Origin: Xanthobacteraceae bacterium | Lineage (GTDB): Bacteria > Pseudomonadota > Alphaproteobacteria > Rhizobiales > Xanthobacteraceae | NCBI GenBank assembly: GCA_030043175.1 | Contig: JASHYD010000483.1 | Coordinates: 1-5,594 of the forward strand | Length of the DNA stretch: 5,594 bases | Reading direction: 5' to 3' | Shown: positions 1 to 5,072 of the stretch, piece after piece | Numbering within the stretch: position 1 is the stretch's first letter | How the letters are laid out: the number at the start of each line of letters is the position of its first letter | The notes under the pieces: generated by a model | What the model was told of the DNA's origin: nothing | Databases searched by the model: none | The model's input: only the letters and a program-made list of their open reading frames with translations | Made by a program: the position numbers and the translations under genes

Positions 1-591
1 GTTCGGATCATAGCTTACGAATTTGTAGGGACCGCTGCCGACAGGCTTGGTGGTAATCGTATCAAAGGTGTCGCGCGGCAGAATCGCAGCCTGGAAGCTC
101 GCGGTGATGGCGGGCCAGGCGGAATAGGGGATCGTGAGCGTGAACCGGATTGTGTATTTGTCGAGCGCCTCCATCTTTGCGGCGATCTTGACGCTGGCGA
201 GGATCAACGACCCGTTTGCGGGATCGGCAATTCGCTTGTAGGTGTCGATCACATCTTGCGCCTCGACCTCGCGCCCATTGTGAAATTTGACGCCTTGGCG
301 CAGATGGAACGTCCAGATCTTTTGGTCGGGGCTCGATTCCCAGCTTTCCGCCAGATCCGGTATGACATTCAGCTTGTCGTCGAAATAGGTGAGCCGGCTA
401 TACACCAGAAGAGAGTAGTTATATTCGATGGCTCCCAGGCTGTATTTGGCGGGATCAAGGCTGCGTACCGGGGTGTTCGCCGAGACACGCAGAACCGTTT
501 GCGCCGCGGGCGGCGACGAGGCGAAGCCAAGAGCAATAACTGGAGCGAGTATCGCTGCTCGCCAATGAAGCAATCGACCCGTCACTTTCAT
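1..591 (-). CDS. ABC transporter substrate-binding protein, family 5 (peptide/opine type), N-terminal part
   Basis: This is a periplasmic solute receptor of the SBP_bac_5 family, which delivers peptides, opines or related solutes to an ABC importer. The frame is open for 197 codons from the ATG at 589-591 to the window edge; full-length members have about 500-540 residues, so more than half is missing. Residues 1-30 form a Sec signal peptide: basic start, hydrophobic core LAPVIALGFA, likely cleavage after PAA. Family hallmarks seen are SLDPAKY (44-50), a Y.RLTYFD segment (64-71), the WTFHLRQGVKFHNG stretch (93-106) followed by A.DV, and GSGPYKF (185-191). A ribosome binding site lies just upstream. 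The gene follows the agmatinase-like gene on the same strand after 44 bp, so the two are probably co-transcribed and permease and ATPase genes would be expected beyond position 1. The family is secure; the ligand is unknown. Confidence 0.93.
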   Translation of the reverse strand, partial: MKVTGRLLHWRAAILAPVIALGFASSPPAAQTVLRVSANTPVRSLDPAKYSLGAIEYNYSLLVYSRLTYFDDKLNVIPDLAESWESSPDQKIWTFHLRQGVKFHNGREVEAQDVIDTYKRIADPANGSLILASVKIAAKMEALDKYTIRFTLTIPYSAWPAITASFQAAILPRDTFDTITTKPVGSGPYKFVSYDPN

Positions 592-595
592 GATG

Positions 596-602
596 TCCTC
601 CC
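596..602 (-). promoter_or_regulatory. Ribosome binding site of the substrate-binding protein gene
   Basis: On the minus strand GGGAGGA lies 4 nt before the ATG at 591. It supports this start, which also gives a proper signal peptide. Confidence 0.75.
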
Positions 603-635
603 GGAAACTGCGCCAGCACCACAGGCGGGTGGTGC

Positions 636-1637
636 TCAACTCCCCTCCCGCGCAACCGCCAGCGTGCGTCCCATCGTTGTCCGCTCGTGTCGCTCCTCGA
701 ATATGTAACCGAGGAAATTTAGCAGGATCTGCGCCGCCAGAAATCCAGTGATGCCCGATGGATCGTAGGGCGGCGAAACCTCGACCAGATCGATGCCGAC
801 GATGTCACCCCGCTTCACCAGCCCCTGCAGAATCTCCATGACCTCGTAATAAAGGAAGCCGCCATGACTGGGAGTTCCCGTGCCCGGCGCAATCGACGGA
901 TCGAAGCCGTCGATGTCGATCGTGACGTAATAGCGCTTGCGGGCGGGGATCCGTTCAAGCACCCCGGCGGTGCCCAGACGTCTTGCCTGTCTCACTGAAA
1001 TGATCGTCGACCCCCTGGAAATCGCGTCCTCATAGCCCTCGCGCGCGGTCGATGAAATGTTGCGAATTCCGATTTGGGTCAGGCCGGTCACGTAATCCTT
1101 CTCGGCAGCGCGGCGCATGGGATTGCCATGCCCTTCGCGGACACCGTGGCGAACGTCGACAAAGTCCATGTGAGCGTCGATCTGCACGATGTGGATCGGC
1201 CCGTGGTGCTCGAAGGCCCGCACGCAGGGGATGTTCACTGCGTGATCGCCGCCGAGGATGACCGGCAAGGCGCCGCTCTTGAGTATCTTGCGAACAGCGA
1301 ATTCGGCGTTGGCGTGACTGGCGATGGTATCGGTGTGGATAACGTCCGAATCGCCGATATCGACGATCCTGACTTTGTCGCGCGGCAGATACACAACGCC
1401 GTCTTCATGGTCGTACGCACCGGAATGACCAAAGGAAAATAGCGTTGAGGCCTCCCGGATCGCGCGCGGACCGAAGCGGGTGCCCGGACGGTACTGCGTG
1501 CCCATGTCATAGGGAATTCCGAGGATCGCGACATCGGCGTCGATATCGTCCCACTCCGTGCAGATTGGTCGCTTGGCGAAGGCGCAAAAGCCAACGAAGG
1601 GCAGGTCGAGTCGACCTTGCTCATAACCGTGACCCAC
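636..1637 (-). CDS. Agmatinase-family ureohydrolase
   Basis: A binuclear-metal (usually Mn) cytosolic hydrolase of the arginase/agmatinase family, which cleaves a guanidino compound to urea and an amine. At 333 residues it has normal family length. All expected metal ligands are visible: GGDH (His132), DAHMD (Asp154, His156, Asp158) and DIDGFDP (Asp241, Asp243). Glu286 in the DLVEVSPPYD segment and the RFGPRAIRE segment near residue 54 are also family features. The start is GTG at 1637, chosen because a GGAGG lies 5 nt upstream. It is first in a leftward pair with a solute-binding protein, and it diverges from a 2-hydroxyacid dehydrogenase, which points to catabolism of an imported compound. 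Agmatine, guanidinobutyrate, guanidinopropionate, guanidine and other guanidino compounds are all possible, since relatives with these specificities share the motifs. The family is near certain; the substrate is not, so speB is not assigned. Confidence 0.93.
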   Translation of the reverse strand: MGHGYEQGRLDLPFVGFCAFAKRPICTEWDDIDADVAILGIPYDMGTQYRPGTRFGPRAIREASTLFSFGHSGAYDHEDGVVYLPRDKVRIVDIGDSDVIHTDTIASHANAEFAVRKILKSGALPVILGGDHAVNIPCVRAFEHHGPIHIVQIDAHMDFVDVRHGVREGHGNPMRRAAEKDYVTGLTQIGIRNISSTAREGYEDAISRGSTIISVRQARRLGTAGVLERIPARKRYYVTIDIDGFDPSIAPGTGTPSHGGFLYYEVMEILQGLVKRGDIVGIDLVEVSPPYDPSGITGFLAAQILLNFLGYIFEERHERTTMGRTLAVAREGS

Positions 1638-1642
1638 ACCCG

Positions 1643-1649
1643 CCTCCTT
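1643..1649 (-). promoter_or_regulatory. Ribosome binding site deciding the GTG start of the ureohydrolase
   Basis: On the minus strand AAGGAGG ends 5 nt before the GTG at 1637. No ATG in this frame lies nearby, so this site is what sets the start. Confidence 0.75.
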
Positions 1650-1670
1650 AGCTCATGGTGGACGACGATC

Positions 1671-1691
1671 CTCTCGTAAGCGCTATGAGAG
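1671..1691. repeat. Imperfect inverted repeat, candidate operator
   Basis: CTCTCGTA and TATGAGAG form arms matching at 7 of 8 positions around a 5-bp centre. The 21-bp dyad sits 34 bp before the ureohydrolase start codon, where a regulator could bind. No regulator gene is present in the window, so its role is inferred from position only. Confidence 0.4.
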
Positions 1692-1701
1692 CGTACTGGT
1701 T

Positions 1702-1728
1702 GATGGGTGAAAAGCGAAATCTCCCATC
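1702..1728. repeat. Imperfect inverted repeat, second candidate operator
   Basis: GATGGGTGA and TCTCCCATC match at 8 of 9 positions around a 9-bp A-rich centre. Its midpoint lies about 34 bp from that of the neighbouring dyad at 1671-1691. The arms differ in sequence from that dyad, so they are not two copies of one site. A regulatory role is inference. Confidence 0.4.
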
Positions 1729-1921
1729 TTCATATTCATAGCGATGCAACTCATGGGCGCGCCCGGACCCTGCCCAAAAAACATTCAATTCCCCAACGGA
1801 TCAAGCGTGTGGATCGATAGTCTCGATATGACGATGATGCAATTCTACACTTTTTTCCATCGGTCAAACGAGGTGTTTCGTGCTGGCAATCCGTGCGTCG
1901 CGCCTGCGGTTGAATGCGCAA

Positions 1922-1930
1922 AAAGGGGGA
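1922..1930 (+). promoter_or_regulatory. Ribosome binding site deciding the dehydrogenase start
   Basis: AAAGGGGGA ends 4 nt before the ATG at 1935. An in-frame ATG at 1914 would place this site inside the coding region and has no such motif of its own, so 1935 is preferred. Confidence 0.7.
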
Positions 1931-1934
1931 GTTC

Positions 1935-2972
1935 ATGACGTATAAGGTCTTTGTGGGACAGCCGATTGCCGAGGTGGCGCTTGAGATTCTGCGTCGGGAG
2001 GCGGAGGTGACGGTCTATCCCTACCTCGACCGGCAGATCACGGAAGACGAGTTGATCGCGAACGCGAAGCGCAATGATTGGCTCTTCCTCGCAAGTGACA
2101 ATATCGTCCCTGCCGCCGTCATCAACGCCAACCGCGCACTGCGCGGCATCGCTACGGTTTCGAGAATCGGGCTTCATATCGACCTCGCCGCCGCTACCGC
2201 CCGGAAACTGCCGGTGGTGACGGCAGATCCAGCCGATTTCACGCGTGATGGGATCAGTCCTGCGGTCCGTGGGGGCGTCAGTCTCGCCACCGCTGACCTC
2301 ACGATGGGGATGCTGCTCAGCCTGGCCTATCGGCTGGTCGAGGCCGACCGCTATACGCGTGCCGGACATTTCAAGCAGGAACAGACCTTGGCGCTGATGG
2401 GGGTCGGGTGCCCCGGCAAGACCGTCGGGTTGATCGGGCTCGGCAAGGTAGCGCAATATATGGTTCCGCGCCTGCGCGCCTTCGAGATGAAAATACTCTA
2501 TACGAAGCGCACTCGGTCGGCGCAGCGGGAGCGGGAACACGGGCTTGAATGGGCCCCGAGCGTTGATGAGCTGCTCCGGCACAGCGACTTCGTCTGCGTC
2601 GCATGCGATTACAACCCTTCCACGCACCTACTGATCGGCGCCCGCGAACTGGGGCTCATGAAGCCGACGGCCTATTTCATCAACACCGCGCGTGGCCGGA
2701 TCGTGGATGAGCCCGCACTCATCCGCGCTTTGCAGAATGGCACCATCGCCGGCGCGGCACTCGACGTCTATTGGAATGAGCCACCAGCGACTTACGACCC
2801 CTTCGTTCCCGAGGAGCTGCGCAAGCTCGACAACGTCATCCTTGCGCCCCACAATGGTGGCGCGACCTGGGAGGTACGCGAGGCACGCGTCGCCTCGGTG
2901 GCGCGCGGTATCGTAACAACCATGAAGGGCGCCCGCGCACCGGGCCTCCTGAACCCAGAGATTTATTCTTGA
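1935..2972 (+). CDS. D-2-hydroxyacid dehydrogenase, probably NADP(H)-preferring
   Basis: A cytosolic oxidoreductase of the D-isomer-specific 2-hydroxyacid dehydrogenase family, interconverting a 2-hydroxy acid and a 2-keto acid. The product has 345 residues. The nucleotide-binding loop is GLGKVA (168-173), with Ala in place of the last Gly. The catalytic triad is complete: Arg253 in NTARGRIVDE, Glu282 in DVYWNEP and His306 in APHNGGAT. After the second beta strand, where NAD enzymes carry an Asp, this protein has Lys191 and Arg192, which suggests NADP(H), as in glyoxylate/hydroxypyruvate reductases. There is no C-terminal ACT domain, so it is not a full serine-pathway phosphoglycerate dehydrogenase. 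It diverges from the ureohydrolase and transporter genes and may process a keto or hydroxy acid from the same pathway. The family is secure; substrate and cofactor are inferred. Confidence 0.93.
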   Translation: MTYKVFVGQPIAEVALEILRREAEVTVYPYLDRQITEDELIANAKRNDWLFLASDNIVPAAVINANRALRGIATVSRIGLHIDLAAATARKLPVVTADPADFTRDGISPAVRGGVSLATADLTMGMLLSLAYRLVEADRYTRAGHFKQEQTLALMGVGCPGKTVGLIGLGKVAQYMVPRLRAFEMKILYTKRTRSAQREREHGLEWAPSVDELLRHSDFVCVACDYNPSTHLLIGARELGLMKPTAYFINTARGRIVDEPALIRALQNGTIAGAALDVYWNEPPATYDPFVPEELRKLDNVILAPHNGGATWEVREARVASVARGIVTTMKGARAPGLLNPEIYS

Positions 2973-3073
2973 CCCGGAACATACCGACTCCTCCAGGATC
3001 GAAAGACTTGAGTCAGAGACTTTGCTGGGGCGGAAGCGGACATAGGGTGAGGCTCTCACTTGGCAGGTTCCGC

Positions 3074-3112
3074 ACCGCGGCTGGCCCGTCCAGGTGGACA
3101 ACTTGCCGCGGT
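3074..3112. repeat. Nested inverted repeat (two-tier hairpin)
   Basis: The outer arms ACCGCGG and CCGCGGT (7 bp, perfect) enclose inner arms GTCC and GGAC around an AGGT loop, with 7 and 6 unpaired bases between the tiers. It lies about 100 bp after the dehydrogenase stop. No T tract follows, so a Rho-independent terminator is unlikely; a protein site or RNA structure is possible. Confidence 0.45.
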
Positions 3113-3140
3113 AGCTTCAAATTAAATGTTCCCCGACGAG

Positions 3141-3160
3141 AGATCATGACCTCTTGATCT
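3141..3160. repeat. Perfect 6-bp inverted repeat, candidate operator
   Basis: AGATCA and TGATCT are perfect arms around an 8-bp spacer. The 20-bp size fits a dimeric regulator site, and it lies about 100 bp before the RsbR-like gene. Function is inferred from shape and place alone. Confidence 0.4.
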
Positions 3161-3178
3161 GCGGCGACAGAATCTAAA

Positions 3179-3219
3179 CATCCGGTGGCAGCGTCGAATT
3201 GACGGCTGAAAACCGGATG
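3179..3219. repeat. Long hairpin-forming inverted repeat before the RsbR-like gene
   Basis: CATCCGGT and ACCGGATG are perfect 8-bp arms. Inside them, CAGC with GCTG and GTC with GAC continue the stem past a small internal loop (GG opposite AAA) and a one-base bulge, closing on the loop GAATT. About 15 base pairs are formed in total. It ends 43 bp before the start codon, so it would be a leader RNA structure or an operator. It is the strongest fold I see by eye in the window. Confidence 0.55.
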
Positions 3220-3250
3220 AGAGCATTCGCCACTTGACCGGCGCGGAGAT

Positions 3251-3264
3251 ATTAGAACTCTAAT
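3251..3264. repeat. Palindrome crossing the start codon of the RsbR-like gene
   Basis: ATTAGA and TCTAAT are perfect arms with only AC between them, and the last two bases are the A and T of the ATG at 3263. The only ribosome-site-like motif, GGAG at 3245-3248, is an unusual 14 nt from the ATG, with the palindrome between the two. Pairing could alter the distance or block the start. Confidence 0.45.
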
Positions 3265-4054
3265 GACCGCCGTCGAGACGGACATAATCACCAAGCTCGT
3301 GGCCGGTAAGGAGCGCGAAATCCTGCCGGAATGGGTGGATCTACTGAAAAAAGCGGGTGTTCTCGAAACGGGGAGGCTCAGCGCGTCCGAATTGACTGTC
3401 GAGTGCCGCAACTTTCTTGGCTTTCTCCGCGATGCCGTGGCAAAAGGGGGCGTCGATGTCGCCAATCCGGCCTACACGCCAGTGCGCGATTTTCTTGCTC
3501 GTCTTTCCCGCTCGCGCGCCTCGCAGGGGTTTTCGCCCAGAGAGACCACGATATTTGTATTTTCGCTGAAGGAGCCTTTGTTCAATACACTGAACCGTGA
3601 CAAGGCTCTGTCGCCAGCCGTCCTTGCTCAAACGACTTGGGCGATCACGCTGCTTGTCGACGAACTCGGACTTTACACCGATGAAGTCTATCAGAAGAGT
3701 CGCGATGACGTGATCCTTCGCCAGCAACGCGAGATCGCAGAGCTTTCGACGCCGGTCGTCAGGCTGTGGGACGGGGTACTTGCTCTTCCGAGCATCGGCA
3801 CGCTTGACAGTCAACGCACGCAGGTGGTGATGGAGAATATCCTTCACTCGATCGTCGATGAGGGCAGGCTGTCAGATAGCGCGATCCTACACGCGCCCAT
3901 TCGCCCAAGCCATCAAATCATGCGACTGCTCAATTGCCGCTCGCGTCACCAATACGGTCTCCTTCATCGCGCAAATGGAGTCCTGCGCTTTCTCGCGCCC
4001 AGCAATCGTGAGGGCACATGCGTTGAGGGTGGCTTCAAATTCTTCCGGGGTTAG
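3263..4054 (+). pseudogene. RsbR-like STAS regulator, truncated within the STAS domain
   Basis: The first 200 residues resemble RsbR-type co-antagonist proteins, which act in stressosome-like complexes controlling RsbT-type kinases. Residues about 10-150 form the helical RsbRD N-terminal domain. A linker (REIAELSTPVVRLWDG, 156-171) leads to the first STAS strand and helix (LALPSIGTLDSQRTQ, 173-187). Normal members go on with a strand and the phosphorylated Ser/Thr loop (a D.TGVPTVDT-type motif) to about 280 residues. Here the match stops near residue 200 (about 3860). The remaining 63 residues are rich in Arg, His and Cys and show no STAS features, and I find no continuation in the other plus-strand frames. 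The tail lies antisense to a better small reading frame, so a deletion or insertion joined foreign DNA here. A functional N-terminal protein cannot be excluded. Confidence 0.75.
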
Positions 4055-4063
4055 GCTGTGCAT
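3887..4063 (-). CDS. Small hypothetical protein, 58 residues
   Basis: I do not recognise this gene. The minus-strand frame runs from ATG at 4063 to TAG at 3887. The product starts MHSLTPEEFEATL and is predicted to be mostly alpha-helical, with hydrophobic residues spaced to suit an amphipathic helix (around EKAQDSICAMKETVLVTRAA, 24-43). It has no membrane segment or signal. Its composition is far more protein-like than the plus-strand tail of the RsbR-like frame that covers the same bases. The ribosome binding site is weak or absent, which lowers confidence. It resembles the many short uncharacterised helical proteins of rhizobial accessory regions. Its stop lies about 25 bp from the point where the RsbR-like homology ends, so its 3' flank is probably the rearrangement junction. 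Confidence 0.45.
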   Translation of the reverse strand: MHSLTPEEFEATLNACALTIAGREKAQDSICAMKETVLVTRAAIEQSHDLMAWANGRV

Positions 4064-4141
4064 CAGGGCTGCTGCCGTTCAGGGAGCGCGACTGGTCTCT
4101 CAGCCACACGCCCATTGATAGTTGCCGTGATACGCAAAAAG

Positions 4142-4369
4142 CTATGCCGGGCCTAAATAGCCTGCAGGGCCCCCCGCGCCAGCCGTGACCGTTGGGAATG
4201 GTTTGTAGGGCAGCCCGTACCAAGCTGCACTTGGCGACCGCGGCTCGGCGACCGGCTCGGATCCGTATTTCTCACAGTTGCGCCCCGCGGTCGGTTCGCT
4301 CTCAATTAATACCGCGACATTACCACACCCACGCTTGGCGGCTCGGACGCACGCGTTATCACAGCGCAA
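4142..4369 (-). CDS. Doubtful Cys-containing small protein or gene remnant
   Basis: An open minus-strand frame ends at TAG 4142 and could begin at the TTG at 4369, giving 75 residues. Longer versions would run antisense through the well-supported gene at 4467-4682. The first part carries four Cys (in RCDNACV, GCGN and RNCEKYG), and the end is rich in Pro, Gly and aromatic residues (SAAWYGLPYKPFPTVTAGAG). That ending looks more like a real protein C-terminus than random frame noise. There is no clear ribosome binding site and I know no family for it, so it could be the 3' remnant of a lost gene or chance. It would be followed, 78 bp later, by the 58-residue frame on the same strand. Confidence 0.25.
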   Translation of the reverse strand: MRCDNACVRAAKRGCGNVAVLIESEPTAGRNCEKYGSEPVAEPRSPSAAWYGLPYKPFPTVTAGAGGPAGYLGPA

Positions 4370-4447
4370 GCCCTGTCGTGTCCGGGCCGTCTCTTTTCGT
4401 CCGTGCTTTTTGTCCGGGGCGCTGCCGCGCCCGGCGCTGTGCAATTC

Positions 4448-4460
4448 GGGGAGGAGGGGG
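4448..4460 (+). promoter_or_regulatory. Strong ribosome binding site of the 71-residue gene
   Basis: The purine run GGGGAGGAGGGGG ends 6 nt before the ATG at 4467. It strongly favours this start over the in-frame upstream start at 4278, which lacks such a motif. Confidence 0.75.
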
Positions 4461-4466
4461 ACCGCA

Positions 4467-4682
4467 ATGGAGCACTGGTATCGCTTCTCAGTCGGCGACA
4501 GGAAGCCCCTGTACGGCCATGGCACCCTGGACCAGGCGTTAGAGTACGCCAACAGGATGAAACGTAGGCACGACACCATTTGCACGACCAGCGCGCTATC
4601 GGATGAGGAGGCGCAGGAGCTCAGGCTGGAGGACAACACCGAGGCGTTCTCGCTGACGCAAGCGCTGGCGGATAGGGGCTAG
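4467..4682 (+). CDS. Small hypothetical protein, 71 residues
   Basis: I do not recognise a characterised family. The product begins MEHWYRFSVGDRKPLYGHGT and is soluble, with no signal or membrane segment. Residues 21-34 (LDQALEYANRMKRR) should form a helix ending in a basic patch, followed by an acidic stretch (SDEEAQELRLEDNTEA, 45-60) and a closing helix. The strong ribosome binding site, the balanced helical composition and the clean ATG make this the best-supported gene in the right half. In style it matches short uncharacterised proteins of Bradyrhizobium-like genomes. No partner gene is adjacent; the next downstream unit is a mobile-element remnant. Its function is unknown. Confidence 0.65.
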   Translation: MEHWYRFSVGDRKPLYGHGTLDQALEYANRMKRRHDTICTTSALSDEEAQELRLEDNTEAFSLTQALADRG

Positions 4683-5070
4683 TCGTTGTGGGGCAATAAG
4701 AGTGTACTACCCGGAACTGCTGGCCTCTCATTCCCGAGCGCGACACGGCTGACACTATTTTACGCCGGGCTCTCAACATTGCTGAGCCTTTCAGGCGAGC
4801 GATGCGAAGCTGAGTTCGCGAGTGTGGTGGATCGGCCGAGAGCGGCTTGGCTGCGTTCTCGCCCAGGCCCGGAGAAGACCTCAAGCTACCGCACCGCCTC
4901 CGTCTTGGACTTGGGCAAAAGCCCAGCGTCAGACATGTGTCCAATCCAATCGATCATCGATCAGGCTGGACAATCGCCGATCCTTACTCTGCCCTGGAAG
5001 GCGGGGGAAAAAAGACCGCCTATTCCGGTGGGGATGCGCCGCAACTATTTGACGGAAAGGGAGGCGGACG
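4683..5070. other. 388 bp without a secure gene, ending in a possible recombinase relic
   Basis: Several frames stay open here (for example 4686-5117) but show no overall family likeness. Small structures are present: TGGGC-AAAA-GCCCA at 4912-4925 without a T tract, TGTCCA and TGGACA as an inverted pair (4938-4943 and 4967-4972), and a tandem ATCGATC pair between them. The last 60 bp resemble the start of a tyrosine recombinase and are listed separately. The stretch is best seen as decayed mobile or accessory DNA. Confidence 0.45.
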
Positions 5071-5072
5071 AT
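5007..5072 (+). pseudogene. Possible tyrosine-recombinase N-terminal relic
   Basis: In one plus-strand frame these bases read EKRPPIPVG followed by MRRNYLTEREADD. A basic, Pro-rich stretch followed by a REYLTxxEVE-like motif is the usual opening of short rhizobial XerD-type tyrosine recombinases, just before the helix that continues with LM.AA. After residue ADD the likeness stops in this frame. A one-step frame change would read LMDPA from the next bases, as though an indel had occurred. No catalytic Arg, His or Tyr region is present. The match is short and judged by eye. Confidence 0.3.

Larger units (their letters stand above)
1638..1934. promoter_or_regulatory. Divergent intergenic region with promoters for both flanking genes
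   Basis: This gap of 297 bp separates the leftward ureohydrolase gene and the rightward dehydrogenase gene, so it should hold a promoter for each. It is more AT-rich than the genes, with short A and T runs near 1776-1782 and 1851-1856. I found no hexamer pair good enough to name as a sigma-70 promoter. Two imperfect dyads (listed separately) lie on the ureohydrolase side. The short open frames inside it (for example 1744-1938) have no family features and no good ribosome site, so I do not count them as genes. Confidence 0.6.
2973..3262. other. 290-bp gap carrying a run of inverted repeats
   Basis: No gene is supported between the dehydrogenase stop and the RsbR-like start. There is no hairpin followed by a T run, so no intrinsic terminator can be named. 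The segment instead holds three spaced dyads (3074-3112, 3141-3160, 3179-3219), and a fourth begins at 3251 and crosses the next start codon. A promoter for the RsbR-like gene is expected here, but I see no convincing sigma-70 or EcfG-type (GGAAC...CGTT) pair. Confidence 0.6.
4064..4466. other. About 400 bp with no secure gene
   Basis: Apart from the doubtful minus-strand frame at 4142-4369, this stretch shows no family motif in any frame. It should contain the promoter of the small gene that starts at 4467. A local AT-rich patch at 4301-4310 (CTCAATTAAT) is the likeliest promoter area, but no hexamer pair is convincing. No RNA gene or terminator was recognised. Confidence 0.4.

Noticed and set aside
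256..708. Plus-strand 150-codon open frame across the substrate-binding protein gene
   Set aside because: It lies antisense to a clear SBP_bac_5 coding region with signal peptide and motifs; its own translation shows no family features.
1845..2627. Minus-strand 260-codon open frame opposite the dehydrogenase
   Set aside because: The frame is kept open by high GC at third positions of the real gene. The translation is rich in Arg, Asp and Pro without motifs, while the plus strand has a full catalytic triad.
2974..3010. GGAAC at 2976-2980 as the -35 of an EcfG general-stress promoter for the RsbR-like gene
   Set aside because: No CGTT-type -10 element follows at 16-17 bp, and it lies nearly 290 bp from the start codon.
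3074..3112. Nested hairpin as intrinsic terminator of the dehydrogenase gene
   Set aside because: It is about 100 bp past the stop and is followed by GTAGCTTCAA, not a T tract; kept only as an inverted repeat.
3341..3847. Minus-strand 168-codon open frame opposite the RsbR-like gene
   Set aside because: It lies antisense to convincing RsbRD and STAS homology and has no recognisable content or ribosome site.
4142..4639. Full 165-codon version of the minus-strand Cys-containing frame
   Set aside because: Its first part would run antisense through the 71-residue gene with a strong ribosome site, and that part looks like noise; only the 3' portion is kept as a doubtful candidate.
4912..4925. 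Small hairpin TGGGC-AAAA-GCCCA as a terminator
   Set aside because: The stem is only 5 bp, no T run follows on either strand, and it is far from the nearest stop codon.
4938..4972. TGTCCA/TGGACA inverted pair with tandem ATCGATC as an insertion-sequence end or att site
   Set aside because: The arms are only 6 bp and there is no matching copy elsewhere in the window to define an element boundary.
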